Source of the DNA: Mya arenaria
Lineage: Eukaryota; Mollusca; Bivalvia; Myida; Myidae
DNA: 64,000 bases
NCBI RefSeq assembly: GCF_026914265.1
Contig: NC_069136.1
Span: forward strand, 31,029,201 to 31,093,200
Direction: 5' to 3'
The position numbers and the translations under genes were made by a program. This document shows, piece after piece, positions 36,301-44,418 of this stretch. How positions within the stretch are numbered: the stretch's first letter is position 1; every line of letters begins with the position of its first letter. The notes under the pieces were generated by a model. It was not told where the DNA came from and did not search any database. It worked only from the letters and a program-made list of their open reading frames with translations.

Positions 36301-38712
36301 GCCCTGTAATTCTTGTAACGACGGTTGTCACAAAGAATTGCTTAAAACACGACGGGAGCGTTACAATGCTCCTTTAATGGGTATAAAACATATGGATTAT
36401 TGGTATACGCTTAATGGAGTGATAAATCGGTTCATCATAAAATATTTGCACTATTTTAACTGGAACATTCTTCGTCGTTCACGGTTCTTTTCTGTTTCAA
36501 CAGATTTTCCGAAGACATCCTTAGGTTATTAGATTGGGCTGTAAGTTGCAATGCAAAGAAGGATGTAAAAAAAACTTAGCGCAAATGTTCTCCATGACAA
36601 GATGGTGTGTCATGTAAAACACCAAGGTTTGTACATCAAAGGTCAGGGTCACATTTTAAGGTCATTGGCCAAAATGTCTTGTTCTTTGCGTTAGGGCTTT
36701 AGCTTTGCCATGATTAGTAGGATGGTAAAATGATTTGATGATTGAACGATTTTAAAACAGCAAAGCACAAACGACTGGACAATATGGACTAAATTCCTTG
36801 AATTTTGGCTTAAATAACTTGGTACAAATGTTTGCCATGACTAGATTCATGTCTGGGATTCAAATGTTAGGGTCACACATAAGGTTTTGACTGTTAGGGT
36901 CACACATAAGGTTTTGACTTAAATGTCTTTGTATTTTTCTTGCCAATACAGTGACTTTGTCATGCAATTAGGTAATTCAAATTCTGGGTTAGCAATGGTC
37001 ACGTGCTGAGCAGCATACCAGTGAACTCTGAGTAAGCAATTGTCACGTGCCGAGCAGCATACCAGTGTACTCTGAGTAAGCAATTGTCACGTGCCGAGCA
37101 GCATACCAGTGTACTCTGAGTAAGCAATTGTCACGTGCCAAGCAGCATACCAGTGTACTCTGAGTAAGCAATTGTCACGTGCCGAGCTGCATACCAGTGA
37201 ACTCTGGGTTAGCAATTGTCACGTGCTGAGCAGCATACCAGTGTACTCTGAGTAAGCAATTGTCACATGCCGAGCAGCATACCAGTGTACTCTGAGTAAG
37301 CAATTGTCACATGCCGAGCAGCATACCAGTGTACTCTGAGTAAGCAATTGTCAGGTGCCGAGCAGCATACCAGTGAACTCTGAGTAAGCAATTGTCACGT
37401 GCCAAGCAGCATACCAGTGTACTCTGAGTAAGCAATTGTCACGTGCCGAGCAGCATATCAGTGTACTCTGAGTAAGCAATGGTCACGTGCCGAGCAGCAT
37501 ACCAGTGAACTCTGGGTAAGCAATGGTCACATGCCGAGCAGCATACCAGTGTACTCTGGGTTAGCAATGGTCACGTGCTGAGCAGCATACCAGTGAACTC
37601 TGAGTAAGCAATTGTCACGTGCCGAGCAGCATACCAGTGTACTCTGAGTTAGCAATTGTCACGTGCCGAGCAGCATACCAATGTATTGTTACAGTAGAAA
37701 TATTGTAAGCGATACTTGAACATAAAGTTTAAGTCAAGTGTGTCACAACTTAAACCAACATTTTTGAATCCTCTTGAGGTTTGAACAACAAAACCATGAC
37801 ACGATCCATGGTGTCAAGACATCTTGCCCGAGTTGTAGGGAAATTAATATTATTTTAAACATTATCAATTAGAGATATAAATCATTTATAACGATAGAAT
37901 ATTTGAATAATGCATTGTCTCTGATTGTCTGTCACTTATCGTTTGAACGTTTTATCATAATGACTCGTATTTCGCGTGTTTTACTCCGCCGATAACGCGT
38001 TATCATTTACTCTGACATTAACATATTTATAAGCCGCGCGTTAATGTGTTAAAGTAGGGTTTCAAATGACCATACAGATTGCAATCGGCAAAGTCGTGCT
38101 AGTGGTCCGCCACAAGGTGAATGGCATAAAAACACAGCCAATCTCTATTTTTTTTCCAATTATTTTGGCATTGACTTTGTCATATAACTGATTTAATTAT
38201 ATGTGAAAACTGTCTGCGTTTATTTTCCATACCCTAATCATACCAAATATAATATCCTTCCAGGAATCCTGAGCAAGACGGAGCCTATATATATTGGAGC
38301 GGGCGGGGAGAGGATGCCCCTCCTGGATGCCATATATGTGGGTCATGTGCAGGCTAATTTCCTGGGCACACCGGATGAATCAGAGGAGGAGACCATCACG
38401 TACGCCGTCAATGGCGTCATCGACCAGCGTAAACGTGACAAGCTGTCATTCCATGACGCGATCAGCCAGGGTCTGCTTGACGCAGAGGAGGGTGTTTACG
38501 TGAACAACGTAACGTGGGAACGCGTGCCAATAACTGACGCTATCATGAAGGGATTAATAAAAGCGAAGATTATTACAGACACCTCCAGTCTCGATATCGA
38601 CCCAACGAATAAGATTGTTGTTCAGAGGTTAGGGTCGGTGAAAGAGAAAATCTTGAAGGCTGTAAAAACTGCCCGGGCGTTTAAAATGAATGTGCCTGAG
38701 TTAGGCAAGTAG
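21280..38712 (+). CDS. plakin-family cytolinker gene, 3' part (16 exons)
   Basis: Sixteen exons join in one frame to 834 codons and a stop. From the N-terminal side of what is visible: spectrin-type helices (residues about 1-255), an SH3 domain (about 255-310), a further spectrin-like segment typical of plakin domains (about 318-436), a conserved linker rich in aromatics (437-543), then plectin-type repeats (about 575-800). The family (plectin, dystonin, MACF, short stop, VAB-10) anchors intermediate filaments, actin or microtubules to membranes and junctions; the SH3 embedded in a spectrin repeat followed by the motif L-W-T-S-S-V-K-R-L-G-Y-Q is diagnostic. The 5' part (actin-binding CH domains, first spectrin repeats) is not found and probably lies left of the window, or this is a CH-less isoform. 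There is no long coiled-coil rod: plakin domain leads almost directly to plectin repeats, as in epidermal-type short isoforms. Introns carry large minisatellites. The exact ortholog is not assigned. Confidence 0.9.
21640..22190. repeat. 32-bp intronic minisatellite (about 17 copies)
   Basis: Copies of a 32-bp unit containing CACACATACATTAAGTTCAT then AGCTGAAGTCTG in the intron between P1 and P2. The array stops about 45 bp before exon P2, so it sits against the branch-point and acceptor region. Confidence 0.9.
22234..22362 (+). CDS. plakin exon P2
   Basis: 129 nt, phase 0/0, acceptor ttag, donor gtaagt. Encodes E-N-L-E-G-T-P-Y-G-E-N-K-A followed by H-G-R-W-R-A-Q-L, the loop and second helix of a plakin spectrin repeat. 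Confidence 0.92.
22829..22882 (+). CDS. plakin exon P3
   Basis: 54 nt, phase 0/0, acceptor tttcacag, donor gtaaac. Encodes a short acidic helix (R-L-R-D-D-E-V-E-E-L-Y) continuing the spectrin repeat. Confidence 0.85.
22976..25164. mobile_element. 2.2-kb foldback element with about 0.5-kb inverted arms
   Basis: Two nearly identical arms in opposite orientation (about 22976-23465 and 24660-25164) begin with GGTCCAA(A/C)GTGAAATGTG at each outer end and flank about 1.2 kb of AT-rich spacer without a transposase. The element lies in the intron between plakin exons P3 and P4, about 95 bp from P3. Long inverted arms with a non-coding middle fit a foldback or non-autonomous DNA transposon. Each arm contains the same 60-odd codon open frame, which is repeat-borne. 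The element family is not identified. Confidence 0.85.
25525..25672. repeat. small dispersed repeat with TTGGCTCGA words
   Basis: Three copies of TTGGCTCGA in one orientation and an inverted partner TTCAAGCCAAG close a roughly 150-bp patch in the intron before P4. Probably a decayed dispersed repeat; open frames through it on both strands have no splice context. Confidence 0.35.
25924..25995 (+). CDS. plakin exon P4
   Basis: 72 nt, phase 0/0, acceptor ttcattag, donor gtacag. Encodes T-L-S-E-K-K-S-N-C-F-N then a helix ending L-E-E-Q-I-Q. Position between the flanking plakin exons and open phase support it. Confidence 0.8.
26445..26558 (+). CDS. plakin exon P5
   Basis: 114 nt, phase 0/0, after gattccacag and before gtccga. 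Reads S-L-G-S-E-V-D-A-R-A-V-H-L-V-N-M-A, a helical segment, in the frame that joins P4 to P6. It is GC-rich unlike its flanks. A competing - strand frame overlaps it but has no context. Donor quality is moderate, so the exon is probable rather than certain. Confidence 0.7.
26818..26913 (+). CDS. plakin exon P6
   Basis: 96 nt, phase 0/0, acceptor ttctcag, donor gtaagt. Encodes R-K-A-W-R-W-L-D-E-M-M then N-A-A-A-Y-H-E, closely like the plectin-family segment just before the SH3-bearing repeat. Its 3' 60 bases and donor are repeated three more times in the following intron. Confidence 0.92.
26919..27083 (+). repeat. tandem partial copies of plakin exon P6 with its donor
   Basis: Taking 26854-26918 (end of P6 plus gtaag) as copy 1, copies follow at 26919-26983 (65 bp), 26984-27051 (68 bp) and a truncated one at 27052-27083. 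Copy 2 has a stop (TAA in place of TAC) and donor gttagt; copy 3 has a 3-bp insertion, stays open over the exon part and keeps donor gtaagt. No acceptor-like pyrimidine tract precedes the copies, so they offer alternative 5' splice sites rather than complete exons. Confidence 0.93.
27290..27418 (+). CDS. plakin exon P7
   Basis: 129 nt, phase 0/0, acceptor gtgttacag. Encodes F-F-H-E-V-E-E-V-D-H-W-L, the first helix of the repeat that hosts the SH3 domain. Two donors are possible: after AAG (gtcagt, chosen because it adds V-E-I-K and matches the helix leading into P8) or 12 nt earlier after AGG (gtagaa). Confidence 0.88.
28072..28218 (+). CDS. plakin exon P8 (start of SH3)
   Basis: 147 nt, phase 0/0, acceptor ttatttcag, donor gtacta. 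Encodes Y-L-R-W-Q-S-K-V-D-G-L-F then V-T-A-L-A-S-Y-N, the last being the first strand of the plakin SH3 domain. Confidence 0.93.
28501..28655 (+). CDS. plakin exon P9 (SH3 core)
   Basis: 155 nt, ending in phase 2, acceptor ttcag, donor gtaagt. Encodes F-Q-E-G-E-T-L-T-L-L-D-N then W-R-V-R and V-G-V-V-P-A-V, the RT-loop, Trp and ALYDY-equivalent/VP positions of a divergent plakin SH3 domain. Plakin SH3 domains lack a canonical proline-binding groove, so a structural role is expected. Confidence 0.95.
28740..31372. repeat. 2.6-kb intronic 22-bp minisatellite (about 115 copies)
   Basis: Tandem variants of TTACTGACCTTCGGCCACAC plus CA in the intron between P9 and P10, starting about 85 bp after the P9 donor. 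A longer signature (ATTCAGTCATACCTTAACTG with following CGCGCACACC) recurs at about 29848, 30201 and 30904, spacing 353 and 703 bp, close to 16 and 32 units, so the array has a higher-order structure. Open frames here are repeat-borne. Confidence 0.95.
31627..31732 (+). CDS. plakin exon P10
   Basis: 106 nt, phase 2 in, phase 0 out, acceptor tctccag, donor gtatgg. Encodes L-R-L-Q-L-L-G-L-W-T-S-S-V-K-R-L-G-Y-Q, the strongest plakin signature in the window. Confidence 0.95.
32053..32301 (+). CDS. plakin exon P11
   Basis: 249 nt, phase 0/0, acceptor cattatag, donor gtaaag. Encodes a spectrin-like helix pair (A-D-R-R-Q-L-S-E-T-L, then G-F-E-D-L-Q-E-R-M), a proline-rich linker N-P-P-P-P-S-T-G-S and a final helix, corresponding to the last plakin-domain repeat. 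Confidence 0.93.
32760..32881 (+). CDS. plakin exon P12
   Basis: 122 nt, phase 0 in, phase 2 out, acceptor ctttgcag, donor gtatac. Encodes F-W-T-Y-W-D-T-Y-R-S-V then I-L-V-C-D-R-W-D-Q-L-R-Y, an aromatic linker between plakin domain and plectin repeats. Confidence 0.9.
32882..34095. other. intron P12-P13, no array
   Basis: 1.2 kb of AT-rich intron. At about 33256-33300 a GTCGCCGGTGGGGTCGTCGG-like patch resembles common molluscan dispersed repeats; otherwise nothing is recognised. Confidence 0.5.
34096..34294 (+). CDS. plakin exon P13
   Basis: 199 nt, phase 2 in, phase 0 out, acceptor tttccgcag. Encodes R-F-W-D-T-N-L-E-L-P then an acidic linker. The assigned donor (GAC followed by gttaga) is weak, but it is the one found that joins P14 in frame. 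Confidence 0.82.
34543..34741 (+). CDS. plakin exon P14 (plectin-type repeat)
   Basis: 199 nt, phase 0 in, phase 1 out, acceptor tattcag, donor gtaaca. Encodes an acidic stretch, then S-V-Y-D-P-R-T-Q-E-N-I-S-L-T-E-A-V and G-I-I-D, the beta-hairpin plus two-helix pattern of plectin repeats. Confidence 0.9.
35143..35370 (+). CDS. plakin exon P15 (plectin-type repeats)
   Basis: 228 nt, phase 1/1, acceptor gtttcag, donor gtgcgt. Contains G-R-Y-V-D-I-V-T-G-T-S-V-S-Y-Q-E-A and, after a basic linker, A-V-T-D-P-A-T-D-K-Q-L-S-P, two more repeat units. Confidence 0.92.
35371..36590. other. intron P15-P16, left part
   Basis: AT-rich intron with scattered patches that look like dispersed repeats (for example GTCCGTCCTTTCATCCGTCC at about 35740). 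No exon supported. Confidence 0.45.
36590..36965. repeat. dispersed repeat with local duplication
   Basis: Words such as GGTCAGGGTCACATTTTAAG and a direct duplication of GTTAGGGTCACACATAAGGT (about 36868 and 36893) mark a decayed dispersed repeat of a style common in bivalve genomes. Confidence 0.45.
36985..37685. repeat. 44-bp intronic minisatellite carrying CACGTG
   Basis: About 16 copies of a 44-bp unit containing GTCACGTGCCGAGCAGCATA then CCAGTGTACTCTGAGTAAGC. Most copies keep the CACGTG palindrome (canonical bHLH E-box); a few have CACATG or CAGGTG. The array lies in the last plakin intron, about 0.6 kb before the terminal exon. Confidence 0.92.
38264..38712 (+). CDS. plakin terminal coding exon P16
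   Basis: 449 nt, phase 1 in, acceptor ccttccag, ending in a TAG stop. Contains further plectin-type repeat units (R-M-P-L-L-D-A-I-Y-V-G-H-V-Q-A; K-L-S-F-H-D-A-I-S-Q-G-L-L; R-V-P-I-T-D-A-I-M-K-G-L-I) and a basic tail ending N-V-P-E-L-G-K. An ATTAAA at 39288 could serve as polyadenylation signal, but no canonical AATAAA was found close by. Confidence 0.93.
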
Positions 38713-39924
<1,212 letters not shown>

Positions 39925-39925
39925 G

Positions 39926-40614
39926 CCACCGGGGTACGACACGTGATCTAGGATTAATATGCTCTATACCAGGTCTTGGAAGCCACCGGGGTACGACACG
40001 TGATCTAGGATTAATATGCTCTATACCAGGTCTTGGAAGGCACCGGGGTACGACACGTGATCTAGGATTAATATGCTCTATACCAGGTCTTGGAAGTCAC
40101 CGGGGTACGACACGTGATCTAGGATTAATATGCTCTATACCAGGTCTTGGAAGTCACCGGGGTACGACACGTGATCTAGGATTAATATGCTCTATACCAG
40201 GTCTTGGAAGTCACCGGGGTACGACACGTGATCTAGGATTAATATGCTCTATACCAGGTCTTGGAAGTCACCGGGGTACGACACGTGATCTAGGATTAAT
40301 ATGCTCTATACCAGGTCTTGGAAGTCACCGGGGTACGACACGTGATCTAGGATTAATATGCTCTATAACAGGTCTTGGAAGCCACCGGGGTACGACACGT
40401 GATCTAGGATTAATATGCTCTATAACAGGTCTTGGAAGTCACCGGGGTACGACACGTGATCTAGGATTAATATGCTCTATAACAGGTCTTGGAAGTCACC
40501 GGGGTACGACACGTGATCTAGGATTAATATGCTCTATAACAGGTCTTGGAAGCCACCGGGGTACGACACGTGATCTAGGATTAATATGCTCTATAACAGG
40601 TCTTGGAAGTCCTT
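39926..40614. repeat. 57-bp highly homogeneous minisatellite (12 copies)
   Basis: Twelve nearly identical 57-bp units containing CACCGGGGTACGACACGTGA then TCTAGGATTAATATGCTCTA. The first seven units have TATACCAGG and the last five TATAACAGG, indicating block-wise growth. Each unit holds a CACGTG site. As 57 is a codon multiple, a 282-codon + strand frame (39825-40673) with a 19-residue period runs through it; homogeneity including silent positions argues against selection on protein. Confidence 0.95.
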
Positions 40615-40679
40615 CCGAGTCCCGGCTTATACGAGGGGTTAAATTAATAGATATTACAAGTTGTATGGTATAGATCCGT

Positions 40680-42400
40680 ACAATATAGTAAGGCATGTGA
40701 TAATCCTTTAAGGGATGTCAGTCTGTTTTTCAAATTGCTGTTGAGTACATAAATAGAAGCTTGGACTGCAGAAATCGTCAAGAAAGGTGACTGTAAAAGA
40801 GAAAAAGTCTTACTCCGCAACCAAGGAGAATTTTAAAGTGCTTGTTTGCGTGACTAACTCTGATAACAGTTTCATTACTGGCGGTTACGTCTTTGAAGCA
40901 CGTGGATCTATGAAACATTAATAGGATGTCGCCAAGAGGACGTGATAGTTTCTAAATCAATGCACATATCCTTACGTGGATCTTACAGAGAATCAGATAG
41001 GACAAGAAAAAAGTTGATGCATAGCATCAAGTCGGCGCAATTAAATTAGAAGAAAAACGTGCATGCAGATAACCAAAAATGGTTATTATTTCAATGAACA
41101 TATTTTGTTTTATGTTGGGTGTACATATGCTCGAAAGACATTATGGTTATTTTTTCCCAAGCTAATCCTCCGGTTAAAACTGAATAATAACAAAAATATA
41201 CATACGTTTCTTCGGATTAAATAGAGTCAATGGTCTAATACATAGATTAAAATAGCATGAAATTCACCTTTTATTTGTACCGGCATGTTCTGTGAATTCC
41301 TTGCTTTATATTTTGTACAAGTTTATGTAACACATTTCACTCATATGAGTATATAGAATGGGGATAGAAATATTATAATATCAAAGGGGAATTATATGGA
41401 GTTCATTCTTTCGAATGGCATTTTCAAAACAAACAAATAAGCTCAAGGTAAATTTTTCAAAACTCGGCATTTTTGCTATCACCAAGGGAGATTACTGCGT
41501 AGGAGGTTTACAGACATAAAGGATATTTTAATAGTACCGTGTAACCTTCATGTATATCAATCGGAACACCTCGGCCTGTATCTATGTCGGAGATGGCCGA
41601 GTTGTTATGATTGAGTTGGTATTTAAAATTAAAACGATAAGCAGGGCTATTATAATTTAAGGTTTCATGATCAATTAAAGTGTAAAGTTTTATAAAACAA
41701 ACTAAACTTCATATTTTATCATGCAACGTGGAAACTATTGAAAGCATTGTTCTGCAATTTATGAACTAGTCCCTAAGTTGGAATATTTCTAAGTAATAAT
41801 ACAGTCATACCAGGTACAACATGAATAAAGCAAAAGGTGACGAAATGAAAAAAAATAACAAAAAAAACCCCAACCTCGTTCGATTTCTCATTGAAAGGAA
41901 AATGAGAACTAAAAGTCCGTGAATATGTGAGACATGAAATGAACATTATAGCAAACTATACTGTGTTTCATGACCCTGTGTGGTCGTCTGGTTTCAATGG
42001 TGGATTTCTCTCAATGTGCTGGACTCAGTTTAGCGGAGGTTAGACAGATTAACTGACCAGATTTTCTTATATTTGACCTATGACTTATATTTACCCATAT
42101 TACAAATATTCATAAGATATAAACACACGCACTCAGATTCGATGTATTATTTGGAAGAAACAGTTGCCGCTAGACGCTAGAATATTTCCTAGAAGTATCA
42201 TGATAGTTGACCAAACATCATTGGTAGAACATGTGGCCGCTAGCTCAGACGATACAAATAACCTCGTGCTTGCCGCACTGACTTGTACTCAAGTAAACAA
42301 AAACCAACCTCTCACGTCAAATATATGTTCTGTTATAGTTGATCAGCTTTTGTCATTTGAATTTGAAACCAATTCAGCGACTGAGTTTCATCCAAGTCGG
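40680..42400. other. intergenic, nothing recognised
   Basis: AT-rich intergenic DNA between the plakin and EB-A genes. No exon or array. A short perfect palindrome TTGATGCATAGCATCAA-like motif at about 41013 is the only structure noted. Confidence 0.5.
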
Positions 42401-42411
42401 GTCATAACATC

Positions 42412-42538
42412 CTGCGCGCGCAGCCAGAAAACAGTGTTACTGCCATAGTGACTGATAGAGGCGGATGGCGATAATAAAGTGCTCGCGCAGCCAGCAGGTG
42501 CGTGGTTGTCATAGTGACTGATACAGACGGGTGGGCAG
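42412..42538 (+). promoter_or_regulatory. putative EB-A promoter region with direct duplication
   Basis: Locally GC-rich sequence with two imperfect direct copies, about 68 bp apart, of CGCGCAGCCAG...CATAGTGACTGATA...GGCGG/GACGGG. It lies immediately upstream of the likely non-coding first exon of EB-A. No TATA box is evident. Promoter role is inferred from position and composition. Confidence 0.4.
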
Positions 42539-42539
42539 A

Positions 42540-42600
42540 AGGACGCTGTGAGCTCAATTCACAGCCGCGCGGCCCACCTTCAGCATCCCGATTTGAAAAG
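42540..42600 (+). other. putative non-coding first exon of EB-A
   Basis: GC-rich sequence ends at a strong donor (GATTTGAAAAG followed by gtaagtgatg) at 42600/42601. The next acceptor that makes sense is tactttccag at 44200, 19 nt before the EB-A start codon. The 5' boundary is not defined. Confidence 0.5.
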
Positions 42601-43099
42601 GTAAGTGATGTGTTCTTTCATTGGGAATTTCAATTAGCTTATCCTGATAGCTTGTTTTTTATTCAAATTGATTAAAAAAAAATGGCCTAAAGATATGAGG
42701 TTGGTTAAATGGTGTTAATTAGGTCGAATATTAAAATATTTTCGCGTAATTAAAATTAGTTATCCAAGTGCGTTGTGTGATATTTCTATTCAGCTTAATG
42801 TCCGTTCACATGCGAAGCTGTTTTAGAACTTGATTAGGGATCTTATTTAAATTAATCTTTTAAATGTGCATGTGTTGTTTTTTTCTCTTACGTAGAGGAA
42901 TTTACACTTATGAGTTTGTTCATGTATTCTAAAAACTGACGGCATGTGGAATCAGTTCTAGGAAATAACATTTTGATAGATGAATCCGAATCGGATGTTT
43001 TTAGCGTTTATTTGAATATATTATTTGATTTAGATTGTTAACGGCATATGTTTTACAATAATCATAAACAAGATTATAAAAAAATAAGTGCTTCACCTA

Positions 43100-43134
43100 A
43101 GCACGCGCACGCACATGCACGCACGCACGCACGC

Positions 43135-43187
<53 letters not shown>

Positions 43188-43188
43188 C

Positions 43189-43219
<31 letters not shown>

Positions 43220-43222
43220 ATA
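43100..43222. repeat. compound (CA)n and (TA)n microsatellite
   Basis: GCAC/CACG-rich start, then (CA)n, then (TA)n, in the EB-A 5' intron. Simple-sequence DNA only. Confidence 0.95.
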
Positions 43223-43278
43223 AGCCAATGAGGAGGTCGATGAACTGTTATTTTGTAAGGCGAAATGTGTGTATACAG

Positions 43279-43800
43279 CACACTATTATAATACCAAACT
43301 CCGCGCAGTGTTACTTCCCTTGCAGTACAGTAATCACTGCCACCACAAGATTTTCATCCAAAATTGGATGAAAACTTTTAATGGCATTTTTTTTAATCAT
43401 ATATATTTATTCTTATATCCTTTCTTAAATAATTACTTTACGCCAGTTGATAGGCATAATATGTTTTATAAAAAAATAACAATTAAAAAAAACATTCGGA
43501 AATGTTCGGTCTTTTTTCAAATTGAAAGTAGGATTTACAAATTACAATATCAACATGGATGTGTTGTTAGCTATTCAGACATGTATCGAACGTTTTGCAT
43601 TTTTTCCTTTTATGGAATAAAATCGTTTATTTTCTAAACAAATGAAACATGTTGCTGGAATTTCTTTTAAAGGTGTTCCGTCCATTTTGTAAATTGCAAT
43701 CACGTGCCGTTTCTATCATCACGTGATATTTGTGAAGGCAGTGATTACTGTACTGCAAGGGAAGTAACACTGCGCGGAGTTTGTTATAATACACTATAAT
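43279..43800. mobile_element. 0.5-kb foldback MITE
   Basis: Inverted arms of about 60 bp (about 43281-43342 and 43737-43797) share AACTCCGCGCAGTGTTACTT and then CCCTTGCAGTACAGTAATCA on opposite strands, enclosing about 0.4 kb of AT-rich DNA. It has no coding capacity. It lies in the 5' UTR intron of EB-A. Confidence 0.8.
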
Positions 43801-44219
43801 TATTAAGTTCATTTACCTTCGTCAACTGCGTTTCTGTTTGATAGAAGACTTCCTCGCGGGAAAAGTCCGCACAAACTCGACGCACCTGGAGCCTTTTTAT
43901 AAGCTGTCGCGTTGTTGCTATCTCCTGACCCCCCCCCCCCACACACACACAAAGTAATTAAAATAAAATAAATAAATAAATATAAAAGGGAACAATTAAA
44001 TAAGATAATATGAATTGTGTATGAGTGGGAATCCTTTGTCCTTTGTACACATGTTCATTATTACACGAATCTGCCATTTTAATAAAACTTTTTCTGCGTA
44101 ATGCAGATCTATGCTTCATGAAACTATATGGTATTAATAAGAGTGTCAACCACTGTATGATTGACATTTATTTGACTGATTTAATTACATTACTTTCCAG
44201 GAAATATTCCAAGTCCGAC

Positions 44220-44418
44220 ATGTCTCGTGCTCCACTATTCTCACTGACGGTCGTGTGCCTCTTTGCACGTTCAGTGAACGCGGTGGCGCTTAATGCCGCG
44301 TGCTCAGCGACGTCAGACTGCACGGTGACGAACTCCGAGTGCTCCAAGATGATTTCCACGTGCTCAAAGGGAACGTGCACGTGCAAAAATGGCTACATGG
44401 AAGACAGTAGCACATGCA
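44220..44418 (+). CDS. EB-A coding exon 1
   Basis: Start ATG 19 nt after acceptor tactttccag; signal peptide (M-S-R-A-P-L-F-S-L-T-V-V-C-L-F) and EB module 1. Ends TGCA before gtgagt, phase 1. Confidence 0.88.

Noticed and set aside
42164..42448. 94-codon + strand frame upstream of EB-A
   Set aside because: No recognisable domain, no splice sites, and it runs into the duplicated promoter-like sequence.
43048..43371. His/Thr and Ile/Tyr-repeat frame
   Set aside because: (CA)n/(TA)n microsatellite.
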